This document shows positions 25,628 to 34,040 of a stretch of DNA of 64,000 nt, piece by piece. Positions within the stretch are counted from its first letter, which is position 1; every line of letters begins with the position of its first letter. The DNA lies in IMG/VR virus record IMGVR_UViG_3300020185_000041, positions 1 through 64,000 of that record; one strand, 5' to 3'. Source of the stretch: a virus. The position numbers were made by a program, and so were the translations under genes. The notes under the pieces are model-generated. The model made no database searches, was not told the DNA's origin, and saw only the letters and a list, made by a program, of their open reading frames with translations.

Positions 25628-25870
25628 ATGAATATTAAATACGTCATCGTAGACAGCAGTGATATAGGGAATATGGATTTTAATAGCCTGCTTCAAAAAT
25701 CTGAACTCTCGCTAAGATATTCGTCAGACCAGTCTAAGTTTATCGTAAAGCATGTAGGTGAAACTCCTGATTTTTTAAGCGGGTACGAGAGCCTTAACTC
25801 CGCTCAAATTTTAAGTGTGGTTAAAACATCTGAGTGGTCACCTGTAAATCCCGAGGAGGAGAATATTTAA
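25628..25870 (+). CDS. small protein between two lectin genes, 80 aa
   Basis: The ATG lies two bases after the upstream stop; the product is mixed alpha/beta and acidic. Its place directly after a receptor-binding gene resembles that of dedicated fibre chaperones, as does the gene at 27475-27747 after the second lectin. No sequence match recognised, so the chaperone idea is inference. Confidence 0.6.
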   Translation: MNIKYVIVDSSDIGNMDFNSLLQKSELSLRYSSDQSKFIVKHVGETPDFLSGYESLNSAQILSVVKTSEWSPVNPEEENI

Positions 25871-25872
25871 TC

Positions 25873-27453
25873 ATGGCAACACTTCAAACAACTGAAACCC
25901 GTCCATCCGGCGATTCTCATGCCGACGGAAAAGCATATTTCGAAACAAACACCAATAAGATGCTTGTCTGGAATGCAACCGCAGGCGCATGGATCGAGCT
26001 CGATTCCGATGACACCGGCGCGGTCTACGAAAACCGTTGGGGCTCGAGCTTTGATGGAGGTGGTGACATACTCAATTGCGGTAATATTAGTGCAATAAAC
26101 TCTGCGTCTAATGTTACAATTTCATGCTGGATAAAAGCAGACTCGTTCCCTCACAGTACATTCAACTCTATATGGGGAGGAGGTCAAGCTGGTGGCCACG
26201 CATCGCGGTTTTGGTTAAATGCTAATTCTAGTCGCTTAAACATCTATAACGGAAGTACTCAAAACTTTTCGTTTTCTACGACTGTGTCTACAGGGACTTG
26301 GTATCATACCGCAGTTGTTATAAGTGGCTCAAGTAATTTAAGTGTTTATCTAAACGGCTCACAACTTGGTTCAACAGTTACTACTTTTAATAGTTTAACA
26401 TCACAGAGTGGTGATAACTTTCAGATAGCGGGAAATCCTACTTACGTTCCGTATTTTTGGGATGGCCTAATAGATGAAGTAGCTGTGTGGGACTCCGCAT
26501 TATCCTCCCAAGATATATCAAAAATTTACAATGGAACTGCTCCAAACGGAGTACCTGTGGATCTAACCAACTCAGCCTCATACGATACCGATCGCACATC
26601 CAATCTTAAAGGATACTGGAGAATGGGAGATGATTCAAATGATACAGCAACCTCAGGCGGATCCATCGCAACCATAACCGATTCAAGCGGAAATGGAAAT
26701 GATGCAACCCAGAGCGATGTTACTAAACAGCCTACATTCAAGGCGCTTGATTCATCGACTACATCGCTTAGCTTTGATGGCTCTGATGACTCTTTTGCAT
26801 TTGCCGGTTCACAGGATATTCAGCTTGATCAAACCTATACCGCTTGCAGTTGGTTTAAAGTCAACAGTATCACTTCTACATCATCTCCAAGAGGGCTTAT
26901 TACTTGGGGGTCGGCAAGTGCAGGTAGGGGTAGGGGACTTTACATAACGGGGTCAAAAGTCGGTTCTTTTGGTTATCAAGCATTGTATAATTTAGACAGC
27001 ATTTCTACTATTTCTACGGGTGTGTGGTACCACGTCGCAGCTACTTATGATGGCACCACATTAAAGTTGTATGTAAACGGAACGCTAGACAGCACAAGGA
27101 CTCTTAATCTACCGAGTTTCACTTATACAATGACTCACATTGGAGAGTTATACTACAGTCAAAGCAATACCTACAGGCATTTTGACGGTTCTATGGATGA
27201 GCTTGCACTTTTTAATACTGCTCTATCCGCATCAGATGTCTCCTCTCTAGCAGCATCTCGCGGAGCTCATATCGTAAATGATTTAAGCTTAAGCCCTGTT
27301 GCATATTACCGCATGGGAGAAGATGACAGCTTAACCGATGGACAGACCGGAATATCTGAAATTACTGATGCATCCGGAAATGGAAATCCTGCAACTCAGA
27401 GCGATGTTACACGCCAGCCTACAGCTAGCGTTGAGCCTATAATCTACGTGTAA
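25873..27453 (+). CDS. double LamG-domain receptor-binding protein, 526 aa
   Basis: ATG 25873 follows GGAGGAG and is preferred over a GTG 39 bases upstream. Residues 1-50 are a fibre anchor (GKAYFETNTNKMLVWNATAGAWIEL). Two LamG jellyrolls follow, about residues 55-225 and 290-470. Each has SFDGG/D, W(Y/F)H(T/V)AV, and DE(V/L)A(V/L)(W/F)(D/N)(S/T)AL landmarks and ends with a LKGYWRMGDDSNDTA- or VAYYRMGEDDSLTD-type insert. The doubled domain suggests bivalent glycan binding. Confidence 0.8.
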   Translation: MATLQTTETRPSGDSHADGKAYFETNTNKMLVWNATAGAWIELDSDDTGAVYENRWGSSFDGGGDILNCGNISAINSASNVTISCWIKADSFPHSTFNSIWGGGQAGGHASRFWLNANSSRLNIYNGSTQNFSFSTTVSTGTWYHTAVVISGSSNLSVYLNGSQLGSTVTTFNSLTSQSGDNFQIAGNPTYVPYFWDGLIDEVAVWDSALSSQDISKIYNGTAPNGVPVDLTNSASYDTDRTSNLKGYWRMGDDSNDTATSGGSIATITDSSGNGNDATQSDVTKQPTFKALDSSTTSLSFDGSDDSFAFAGSQDIQLDQTYTACSWFKVNSITSTSSPRGLITWGSASAGRGRGLYITGSKVGSFGYQALYNLDSISTISTGVWYHVAATYDGTTLKLYVNGTLDSTRTLNLPSFTYTMTHIGELYYSQSNTYRHFDGSMDELALFNTALSASDVSSLAASRGAHIVNDLSLSPVAYYRMGEDDSLTDGQTGISEITDASGNGNPATQSDVTRQPTASVEPIIYV

Positions 27454-27474
27454 AATTTTTAAAAATTAAATATC

Positions 27475-27747
27475 ATGGCAACAAAATATAAATTGTTTAG
27501 CACTCCTGAGGAGTATCAGTCAAAGCGTTCAGAAATAGAAGCATTTCACAATCTTCCTGATGGAAAAGGTTCTGAAACCTATGGTGTAGATCAGCTAATG
27601 GTTGATAATCCAGAACATGCAGATTATGGATTATTTATTTTCCCGGTTTTAACCGAAGGAAAATGGAAATGTGATGATCAATTCGAAGCTTCCGAGCTTG
27701 TTGATCACGATTCTTCCTGGGCGAAGCCTCAAGAAGAACCCGTATAA
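27475..27747 (+). CDS. small acidic protein after the lectin gene, 90 aa
   Basis: The leader is AT-rich (AAAAATTAAATATC before ATG) without a Shine-Dalgarno site. The product is acidic and mixed alpha/beta with no recognised family. It parallels the small gene after the first lectin and may assist folding or attachment of the fibre. It ends three bases before the stop of the inverted gene pair, so the two converge. Confidence 0.6.
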   Translation: MATKYKLFSTPEEYQSKRSEIEAFHNLPDGKGSETYGVDQLMVDNPEHADYGLFIFPVLTEGKWKCDDQFEASELVDHDSSWAKPQEEPV

Positions 27748-27750
27748 CTC

Positions 27751-27957
27751 TTAAGCGGGGGTTGTATTAACTACGACCCAAGACCCTGAGCCTAAGTACA
27801 TATACAGTTTATCCGTATCTGTTCCTAGAGCCATACATCCCACAGGATCTTCGCTCCTACTTTTAATTTGGGCCTCTGTATCGATTATTCGAACGAGGCC
27901 CTTTTTACTTTCGACCATAAGCCGAACTGCTGTCCCGATATTTGCTACTAAGCTCAT
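27751..27957 (-). CDS. inverted small fibre-module protein, 68 aa
   Basis: Encoded against the whole late region. Residues 23-64 (IIDTEAQIKSRSEDPVGCMALGTDTDKLYMYLGSGSW, given here as a landmark range) match the small beta module of the forward fibre genes at 22920 and 24201. It starts in an ATGA overlap with the HTH gene upstream on the same strand. It may be a leftover of an inverted cassette, a spare fibre tip, or a product made at another time than its neighbours. Confidence 0.65.
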   Translation of the reverse strand: MSLVANIGTAVRLMVESKKGLVRIIDTEAQIKSRSEDPVGCMALGTDTDKLYMYLGSGSWVVVNTTPA

Positions 27958-28136
27958 TCGAAGGATACCCCCAGACTATTTTCTACATCGTTTGCGAGGT
28001 ATCGAATGACGCGAGAATTAACAAGTTTTCGTTCCCATCCATATTGTTTCGCCCATCGACGAACAGTACCGGAAGAGACATCCATCTTTTCCCTGATGAT
28101 TCTTGGCGAAAGATATCGAATTTCTTTTGCGACCAT
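27954..28136 (-). CDS. small helix-turn-helix DNA-binding protein, 60 aa
   Basis: Residues 8-40 (LSPRIIREKMDVSSGTVRRW...) form a helix-turn-helix of the kind found in terminase small subunits and MerR-like regulators. It is the first gene of a two-gene leftward unit ending at 27751. A DNA-binding regulator lying inside a receptor-binding cluster, on the opposite strand, is unusual. The target is unknown. Confidence 0.65.
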   Translation of the reverse strand: MVAKEIRYLSPRIIREKMDVSSGTVRRWAKQYGWERKLVNSRVIRYLANDVENSLGVSFE

Positions 28137-28304
28137 TTCCGATTAGTAACGATTATGAGCGCTTCTTGCGACCGGTTGGAAAACGGTAGCATCCGATTGA
28201 AAAAGCGCGCGGGTAGGCGGATTATAGGAGCACAAAGACTAGGGGGAGGAATACAAAACCCTTTTTTTAACTAAACCAAAAATAACCCAGAATATATACA
28301 TACT

Positions 28305-29426
28305 ATGTCAAACATTCTTTCACAAATCGGTGCATCCGTAAAAACCAAGGTCGACGGCGTTCAGTCAAACGTTGAAGCCGAAGCAACCGCTCGCGCGGCT
28401 GCAATCGCTGCAGAAGCAGCGGCTCGCGGAACAGCAAACACAACCTTACAAGCCAACATCGACGCAGAAGCTGCCTCAGCTCGCTCCGCAGAATCTGCTA
28501 ATGCTACCGCAATTTCCTCCGAGGAATCCGCACGTATCGCAGCAGTAACTGGTGAAGCTAGCGCAAGAACCTCGGCGGATACTACTCTTCAAGGAAATAT
28601 TGATGCAGAAGAAACCGCAAGAATTGCAGCTGACGCTACTCTTACTACCAATCTTGCATCTGAAATCACTGATCGCCAAACCGCAGTAACCGGTGAAGCT
28701 GCCGCACGTGCATCTGCTGATACCACCCTTCAAGGTAATGTTGATGCTGAAGAAACTGCTCGTATTGCAGCTGACGCTACTCTTACTACCAATCTCACAT
28801 CGGAAATCTCTGATCGTCAGACTGCAGTATCTAGTGAAGCAAGCACCCGTGCATCTGCTGATACCGCACTTCAAGGTGAAATTGACACCGAAGAAGCCGC
28901 TCGTATCGCTGCTGACGCAACTCTTACTACTAATCTCGCATCTGAAATCTCCGATCGTCAGACCGCAGTATCTGGTGAGGCTACTCTTCGTTCAAACGCT
29001 GACGCTGCATTAGACGCTGCAAAAGCTAACATTTCTGGCGCAAGCTTTACTGGACCGGTTAACGGAACTGATTTGGTACTTAGCGGTAATCTTACCGTGC
29101 AAGGTACTACCACCAGTCTCGAAACAACCAACTCCCAAGTTAAAGACTCGATCATGCTCTTAAATGACGGAGCTGCAGGCAGCGCTAACAACGGAAACGA
29201 TGTTGGATTGATCATGGAGCGCGGAAGCTCTGAGGACAATGTTGCATTGGTATTCGACGAAGGTGAAGACAAATTCGTATGCTACAAAACTTCAGCTACC
29301 GCTGCTTCGACCGACATCTCTGGTGACGACTCAAGCGCTGAGCTTATGGACATCAAAGTTAACGATGTATTCATCGGATCTGACAACCTTGGTTCCTTGG
29401 CACAGTTTGTAGCCGCTCTCGGATAA
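28305..29426 (+). CDS. tail fibre with coiled-coil repeats, 373 aa
   Basis: Residues 15-235 are a regular coiled-coil array: about five copies of a DAEETARIAADATLTTNL-type unit of roughly 35 residues, typical of trimeric phage fibre shafts. Residues 245-373 form a head region with GNLTVQGTTTSLETTN, SIMLLNDGAAG and VGLIMERGSSEDNVAL, a pattern common in cyanophage and other marine phage fibre tips. The AT-rich leader lacks a Shine-Dalgarno site. A terminator follows 40 bases after the stop. Confidence 0.8.
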   Translation: MSNILSQIGASVKTKVDGVQSNVEAEATARAAAIAAEAAARGTANTTLQANIDAEAASARSAESANATAISSEESARIAAVTGEASARTSADTTLQGNIDAEETARIAADATLTTNLASEITDRQTAVTGEAAARASADTTLQGNVDAEETARIAADATLTTNLTSEISDRQTAVSSEASTRASADTALQGEIDTEEAARIAADATLTTNLASEISDRQTAVSGEATLRSNADAALDAAKANISGASFTGPVNGTDLVLSGNLTVQGTTTSLETTNSQVKDSIMLLNDGAAGSANNGNDVGLIMERGSSEDNVALVFDEGEDKFVCYKTSATAASTDISGDDSSAELMDIKVNDVFIGSDNLGSLAQFVAALG

Positions 29427-29465
29427 AAATTCCTCCCTACACTACCAGACATTCATGACTTGAAC

Positions 29466-29498
29466 GGGGGTCGGAGGGCTATCTCTCCGGCCCCTTTT
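29466..29498 (+). terminator. Rho-independent terminator
   Basis: A 10-bp stem, GGGGTCGGAG paired with CTCCGGCCCC, with an 8-base loop and TTTT. It separates the fibre cluster from the lysis pair. Confidence 0.85.
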
Positions 29499-29503
29499 CA
29501 TCT

Positions 29504-29941
29504 ATGCGATTATTTACAACAGTTCTAGTCCTCGTTGCGATCTATATAATCGCAGCCATGACTTCGTCGTGTAGCATGAAGACCTTTGCACCAACCGCCC
29601 TGGGGGCTGTTGGTGGAGGAGTGGGCGCACTCGGAGGCCCGGGAACAGCATTTGCTGGAGCGGGTCTAGGAGCTGCCGCGGGGCAGATAATAAAAGAAAG
29701 TGATACCGTTCAATCTCAGGCTGAAAAGCTAAAAGCTTTAAGCGAGGGAGATGTATCAAAATTGGTAGAGCTTAAACTCAAAGAAGAACGCGGATGGTTC
29801 GAGAAGATGATAAATGGGGTGTACGACATCCTAATGATCGCAGCCCTGGCGATGGTCCTATACGTGGTATTCAATTTCTGGCACGGGCGGAAGCTCGTGC
29901 AAAACATAAAGAAAAGTACAAACAGTTTTTTCGACACATGA
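29504..29941 (+). CDS. probable unimolecular spanin (lipoprotein with C-terminal TM)
   Basis: A 145-residue protein with a lipoprotein-type signal: hydrophobic residues 7-19 then TSSC, with the lipidated cysteine at 23. A Gly/Ala-rich segment follows (about 33-60), then a charged helix (65-105) and a C-terminal membrane segment near 112-128. This outer-membrane lipid plus inner-membrane anchor layout is that of u-spanins such as T1 gp11, which fuse the two membranes at lysis. It overlaps the holin-like gene (ATGA). The topology is read from sequence; spanin function is inference. Confidence 0.6.
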   Translation: MRLFTTVLVLVAIYIIAAMTSSCSMKTFAPTALGAVGGGVGALGGPGTAFAGAGLGAAAGQIIKESDTVQSQAEKLKALSEGDVSKLVELKLKEERGWFEKMINGVYDILMIAALAMVLYVVFNFWHGRKLVQNIKKSTNSFFDT

Positions 29942-30105
29942 TAACAATGATTACGGACAACGCAGCAATACTAGGATGGGCCGGCACAGTCGCCACGATT
30001 TCTATCGGTCAATGGAACGAGGCAATCGCTTGCATATGCGGTGTCGTTACTACGGTATACATGATTACCAAACTGATTAATTTAATTCGAAACAAGAAAG
30101 ACTGA
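29938..30105 (+). CDS. holin-like membrane protein, 55 aa
   Basis: ATG 29938 overlaps the spanin stop. Two hydrophobic segments (about residues 8-24 and 28-50) are separated by a short polar turn (GQWNE), and the C-terminus is basic (RNKKD). This fits a small two-TM holin that would form the inner-membrane hole. No family match is claimed; the call rests on topology and on the neighbouring spanin. Confidence 0.55.
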   Translation: MITMITDNAAILGWAGTVATISIGQWNEAIACICGVVTTVYMITKLINLIRNKKD

Positions 30106-30108
30106 ATC

Positions 30109-30249
30109 ATGGCATTTAAACATTGCGAAGGTTGCCCAGAAAAAAAGAAAGCTCTGTGTGCAAAATTTAGAACCTGCTTATCTGAAAAAGGAAAAGGGAA
30201 AGCTAAGAAGGGCGAGAAAAAGCCTGTTAAAAAAGGTACCTACGGATAA
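30109..30249 (+). CDS. small Cys/Lys-rich protein, 46 aa
   Basis: It begins three bases after the holin-like gene. Four cysteines in the pattern C-x2-C-x7-C-x5-C (residues 6-23) could bind zinc, and the rest is a lysine-rich tail. No family recognised. Confidence 0.5.
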   Translation: MAFKHCEGCPEKKKALCAKFRTCLSEKGKGKAKKGEKKPVKKGTYG

Positions 30250-30301
30250 GTCCCGTTTCCAACCGGTTACATATTTGTAGCCCAATGTATATCTTCGCGG
30301 T

Positions 30302-31372
30302 ATGGAAACATCTACCGCGGAGGTTCACTCCCCGCAAATTGAAGAGGAACAGTTCAGCATTGAGAATGCGTCAACCGACGATATTCGTAATGCATTAGGA
30401 GTAACGCCGGAGACCAACGACCCGCAACCTGAGACCGTAGCCGAGGAGCAAATCCCGGAGACTGAGACCGTAGGCCAAGAGTCGCAAGTCGAAGAACTTC
30501 AGCCGGAAGCAGAGGCATTAGCCCCTGAGTCCGAGATTGGAGAAACCGAAGAGGAGAAGCTCGGGAAGAGACGAATCCGTCCCCGTAACGAGTTAGATCA
30601 GCAAGTCATCGACCTTTACAGGTCTGAGGGCTTTGGAGGATCCTTCGCCGACGCATCCCGAATAATTTACGGACAAACTGCCGAACCTGTATCTCAATCT
30701 ATTTCGCCCAATCAGGAGCAAGTCGAGGCGTCCGAGCCCGACCCAATCAGTGGCATCGATAAAGAATCTGACGAAATTCGCGCATCCATTCTGGAGCTTG
30801 AAGGATCAGTCGAGAAAGCAGCAGAAGATCTAGAGACCACCGAAGCACTTAGGCTTCAGCGTGAGATCATGAAAAAAGAACTTCAACTGCAAAACTTGAC
30901 TCTCCGTAAACAGCAAGTGGAGCAAGAAAGAGAGCAGCAAGTTTATCAATCCCATCGTTCTAAAGCGATGGATAGCCGCGACAGAGTCTACAATCGATTT
31001 CCTCAGCTGCAGGATAAACAATCCGTTTATCGTAAACAGTTTGATGATTTCGTATCGCAGGCTCAGTCCGACCCCGACTACGCCGCAGTCTTTGAATCAC
31101 CACGATGGCCAGAACTCATAGCAAGCGAATTTGCTTCGATTAACCCGATGCAGCAGGCACCGCAGGCTCAGCCCGCTCCAGCTCCTCAGGTTCCTCAGCA
31201 AACCGCTCCGCAAATGGGTACACAGGCCAAAGTATTGACGACTGGGACTACGGCACAACCTGTAAACACTCCGGCTACCCCCGAAGGTTTACTCCAACAG
31301 CTTCCCAATATGAATACTAAAGATATTTATTCGCTATTAGGATCCGCTGGAGGAGCACAGCCAAGAAGGTAG
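30302..31372 (+). CDS. capsid scaffolding protein
   Basis: A 356-residue, very acidic and helical protein directly before the major capsid gene. The first 110 residues are rich in E, P and Q. Residues 155-235 form a long coiled coil (SILELEGSVEKAAEDLETTEALRLQREIM and following). The C-terminus is P/Q/A-rich with a short conserved end that could bind the capsid. Composition and position match podoviral scaffolds, which guide prohead assembly and then leave. Confidence 0.75.
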   Translation: METSTAEVHSPQIEEEQFSIENASTDDIRNALGVTPETNDPQPETVAEEQIPETETVGQESQVEELQPEAEALAPESEIGETEEEKLGKRRIRPRNELDQQVIDLYRSEGFGGSFADASRIIYGQTAEPVSQSISPNQEQVEASEPDPISGIDKESDEIRASILELEGSVEKAAEDLETTEALRLQREIMKKELQLQNLTLRKQQVEQEREQQVYQSHRSKAMDSRDRVYNRFPQLQDKQSVYRKQFDDFVSQAQSDPDYAAVFESPRWPELIASEFASINPMQQAPQAQPAPAPQVPQQTAPQMGTQAKVLTTGTTAQPVNTPATPEGLLQQLPNMNTKDIYSLLGSAGGAQPRR

Positions 31373-31411
31373 TTAGGAGTACTAAAACCTAATCTTAAAT
31401 AAATAAATAAA

Positions 31412-32875
31412 ATGGCTGAAAAACAAATCCCAGCATCTCCAAATCCATTCGTTCAAACAAGCGATAACAATCTTGCGAATGTTGATTTGCTAACTAACAC
31501 TACTTCCTATCAAGGTCTTCTTGATGGTCCTAATTCCGACTTGCGTTCACGCCTCTGGTCCGAGCTTGTAACTCGCGACGCGAGAGAGAAAAATGTATTC
31601 GCAAAGTTCATCGGCGGCGAAGGAAGCGGTAAACCAATCACTGAAAAACGCGATCTTAGCGCAGGCGGATCTGACAAGATTACTTTCACAACTGTTGCTC
31701 CTATCCGTGGACAAGGTGTACGTGGTGAAGAAATCTTAAAGAATGCTACCGATACTCTTGATTTCGGAACATTCTCCGTTGAAATCGATCTCGTTCGTCA
31801 CGCTGTTTCCTGGACCCAAGTCCTGAAACTTATGAGATTCACCGGTAAGACCATTGACCAGCTTTCAGCTGAAGTCATGTCCGAGTGGATGTCCCGTACC
31901 GAGCAAGACCAAATTCAATATGCATTGCGTCAAATCTGCACCGCTAAAGGATCTTCAAATATTCTTTCCGGATACGGAACAGGAGCAGGCAAAGAGCTTA
32001 AATATGTTGACGGCTTAAGCACCGACATCATCCAAGAAGCTAAGCAAGCACTTATCGCCAATGGCGCTGAGCCAATGAACACTGGTGGAGACGAAAACCA
32101 AGAAATTCCTGGTTACTTGTTCTTCGCACCAGACGCATGCTTACGCCCATTGCGCTCTGATCCCGACTACTTGGAAGCAATTACTCAAGCCGACAGCCGT
32201 GGGCCAGAGAACAAATTGTTTTCCGGAAGCTATGCTAAATGGGACAACAACATAATTGCTAACCATAATGTTCTTATCGACACCGCTCGTGGACGCCAAG
32301 GTTCTCCATTACTCCCTACCTTCTACAACTTCGCACCTATCACTGACGTGACCGGTGGAATTGGTGGAACTGACGGAGACTACATGGCTAACTTCCGTGG
32401 TGTATCCATTAACATCCCTGGTGGCGGAGGAGAAACCTTCGCAGTAGATTCCGGAACTCATTATGTTCTAGGTATCGACGCACAAAGCGGTGAGTACAAA
32501 CTCTACAGCTATGAAGCATCTGCAGCTACTGTTAGCAGCACCGGTGCTTTGACCGAAGTAGGATTCGGAACCAAGACTGGCGACGCATTCGCAGAAGGTT
32601 CCTTATTCGTTCAAGCTAATTCGATCGGAACTCCTATCGGATACGCACTTGCGATGGGTAAAGACGCTATGTACTTCGCTAAAGGCAAGATCTACGGTGA
32701 ACAAATCTTCCATTACGACGACTTCGCCAACAGTGGAAACGAAGCTCATTTGAGCGCTGTTGGTGTTCAGTCCGTCTACGGTATGGCTGCTCGCAAGGAC
32801 ACACGTGGTCGCGTTCCTTCCGTACAACTCATCGAAGTTGTTCGTCAGGTTCCTGGCTTATCGCTGTCTCAATAG
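31412..32875 (+). CDS. major capsid protein, N4-gp56/DUF4043-like
   Basis: 487 residues. The block SAGGSDKITFTTVAPIRGQG (residues 83-102), followed by GEEILKN and SVEIDLVRHAVSWTQ, is the landmark of the N4-gp56 family of HK97-fold capsid proteins. WMSRTEQDQIQYALRQ then forms the spine helix region. An insertion near residues 330-390 (GGGGETFAVDSGTHYVLGIDAQ) is probably a surface domain. An AT-rich leader (AAATAAATAAATAAA) precedes ATG, and a strong terminator follows the gene, as expected for the most abundant virion protein. Confidence 0.88.
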   Translation: MAEKQIPASPNPFVQTSDNNLANVDLLTNTTSYQGLLDGPNSDLRSRLWSELVTRDAREKNVFAKFIGGEGSGKPITEKRDLSAGGSDKITFTTVAPIRGQGVRGEEILKNATDTLDFGTFSVEIDLVRHAVSWTQVLKLMRFTGKTIDQLSAEVMSEWMSRTEQDQIQYALRQICTAKGSSNILSGYGTGAGKELKYVDGLSTDIIQEAKQALIANGAEPMNTGGDENQEIPGYLFFAPDACLRPLRSDPDYLEAITQADSRGPENKLFSGSYAKWDNNIIANHNVLIDTARGRQGSPLLPTFYNFAPITDVTGGIGGTDGDYMANFRGVSINIPGGGGETFAVDSGTHYVLGIDAQSGEYKLYSYEASAATVSSTGALTEVGFGTKTGDAFAEGSLFVQANSIGTPIGYALAMGKDAMYFAKGKIYGEQIFHYDDFANSGNEAHLSAVGVQSVYGMAARKDTRGRVPSVQLIEVVRQVPGLSLSQ

Positions 32876-32921
32876 TCAGTTCTATGCCGGCTAGGATTTC
32901 TACAATCCAACCCTAAAACTT

Positions 32922-32957
32922 GGCCCCCCGTCCTGAATATTGGGCGGGGGGCTTTTT
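32922..32957 (+). terminator. Rho-independent terminator after the capsid gene
   Basis: GGCCCCCCGTC pairs with GGCGGGGGGC around an AT-rich loop, followed by TTTTTAT. It likely limits capsid mRNA read-through into the tail genes. Confidence 0.9.
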
Positions 32958-32974
32958 ATATAACAAATAAAGTC

Positions 32975-33274
32975 ATGAAAATTATAATTATTGGTAAGAG
33001 AGATCAAATGGGCACGACGCCATCCATTCGCGTAAAAGGAATGAGCCAGGTGCGATACAATTTTATATGGGATAAGGAAATTAGACATTATGCCTATGAG
33101 CCTAAGAATCAAAAAGAGGTAGATGATATCTTTCGGACTCAGGGAAGACTTTATAAAACCATGTTCTTTTCCGTTTGGCTTGCTCCCGAGCCTGAGGCCG
33201 AGGCCAAAGACCCGAAGCCAAAGGCCAAAGGTCGCAAGAAGCAACCGGTAGAGAAAGAAATACAGCCTGCGTAA
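32975..33274 (+). CDS. hypothetical protein with Pro/Lys/Glu tail, 99 aa
   Basis: The N-terminus is beta-like and basic (MKIIIIGKRD...SIRVKGMSQVRYNF), and the C-terminal third is a charged P/K/E/A tail. It lies between the capsid and the tail adaptor, where small head-completion or decoration proteins are common. No family recognised. Confidence 0.65.
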   Translation: MKIIIIGKRDQMGTTPSIRVKGMSQVRYNFIWDKEIRHYAYEPKNQKEVDDIFRTQGRLYKTMFFSVWLAPEPEAEAKDPKPKAKGRKKQPVEKEIQPA

Positions 33275-33283
33275 TATGTTACA

Positions 33284-34036
33284 ATGGCCGCCATTACATA
33301 TTTAGATCTAAAAGATCAGCTTGCGTCCATGCTGGGTGCGAGCGAAGTTTCTGATCTTCCACCTATTGACCAGAAGCGTGTTGGTATGTGCGTAAACCAA
33401 GCATACCGCGAATGCTATCTTCCAATTGATGGGAAGCGTCCAATGTGGGCACAGAAACGATTCGAAGTATCATTTCCAGAAGGTATTCCTGGGGTACAAC
33501 TATCATCAAATATTGTATCTGTTGATAAGATTCCTGAGCTCTTAGGAGAGGGACCGCTCTCTCCAATGAAAGGACCGGAGGATGAGATCCGTGCGCGTGC
33601 AATATTTAGTTGGGACTTTCGAGCACCAAGCGGGAGAGGTTTAAACTTTCCACAATTTAAAGATAATGAACCCGAGGTCGGTCGTCCAATCTGGTACTAT
33701 TTAGATAGCCGAAATCAGGGAGAGGATGGAAAAGTAATCCCTCGATTATATCTCTATCCAATTCCTGATAAAGCATATGAGGTTGAATTCTTTGCTAATG
33801 TTCTACCTTCCGAGCTTGAACTAGATACCGATGAACCACGCATGCCATCTGATACTGTATGGGATATACTATTTCCTATCGCACAGGCTAAGATGCTCGC
33901 GGATCCAAGGTACAATGGAGATAACCGGGAAGTCTTAATGCGAATAGGGGAGGAAGCTAGGAAAAGACTTAGGACTTTGGTCTCACCTCAAAAGCATAAA
34001 GGTTCTCTTCGTTTAACCAAGCGTCCGGGCTGGTAA
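33284..34036 (+). CDS. head-tail adaptor (podoviral tail adaptor-like)
   Basis: 250 residues. The N-terminal helical bundle (TYLDLKDQLASMLGASEVSDLPPIDQKRVGMCVNQAYREC, landmark range residues 4-46) and the mid-protein YLYPIPDKAYEVEFFANVLPSELELDTDEPRMPSDTVWDILFPIAQA region resemble the adaptor proteins that attach to the portal in short-tailed phages. It ends four bases before the next tail gene. Exact family not fixed. Confidence 0.65.
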   Translation: MAAITYLDLKDQLASMLGASEVSDLPPIDQKRVGMCVNQAYRECYLPIDGKRPMWAQKRFEVSFPEGIPGVQLSSNIVSVDKIPELLGEGPLSPMKGPEDEIRARAIFSWDFRAPSGRGLNFPQFKDNEPEVGRPIWYYLDSRNQGEDGKVIPRLYLYPIPDKAYEVEFFANVLPSELELDTDEPRMPSDTVWDILFPIAQAKMLADPRYNGDNREVLMRIGEEARKRLRTLVSPQKHKGSLRLTKRPGW

Positions 34037-34040
34037 GTAT

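Noticed and set aside
28476-28874. 132-codon minus-strand frame opposite the coiled-coil fibre
   Set aside because: Low-complexity antisense of the fibre repeats, with no leader or neighbour.
22920-29426. Diversity-generating retroelement acting on the receptor-binding genes
   Set aside because: No reverse transcriptase or template/variable repeat pair is visible in the window; variation here is by tandem repeats.
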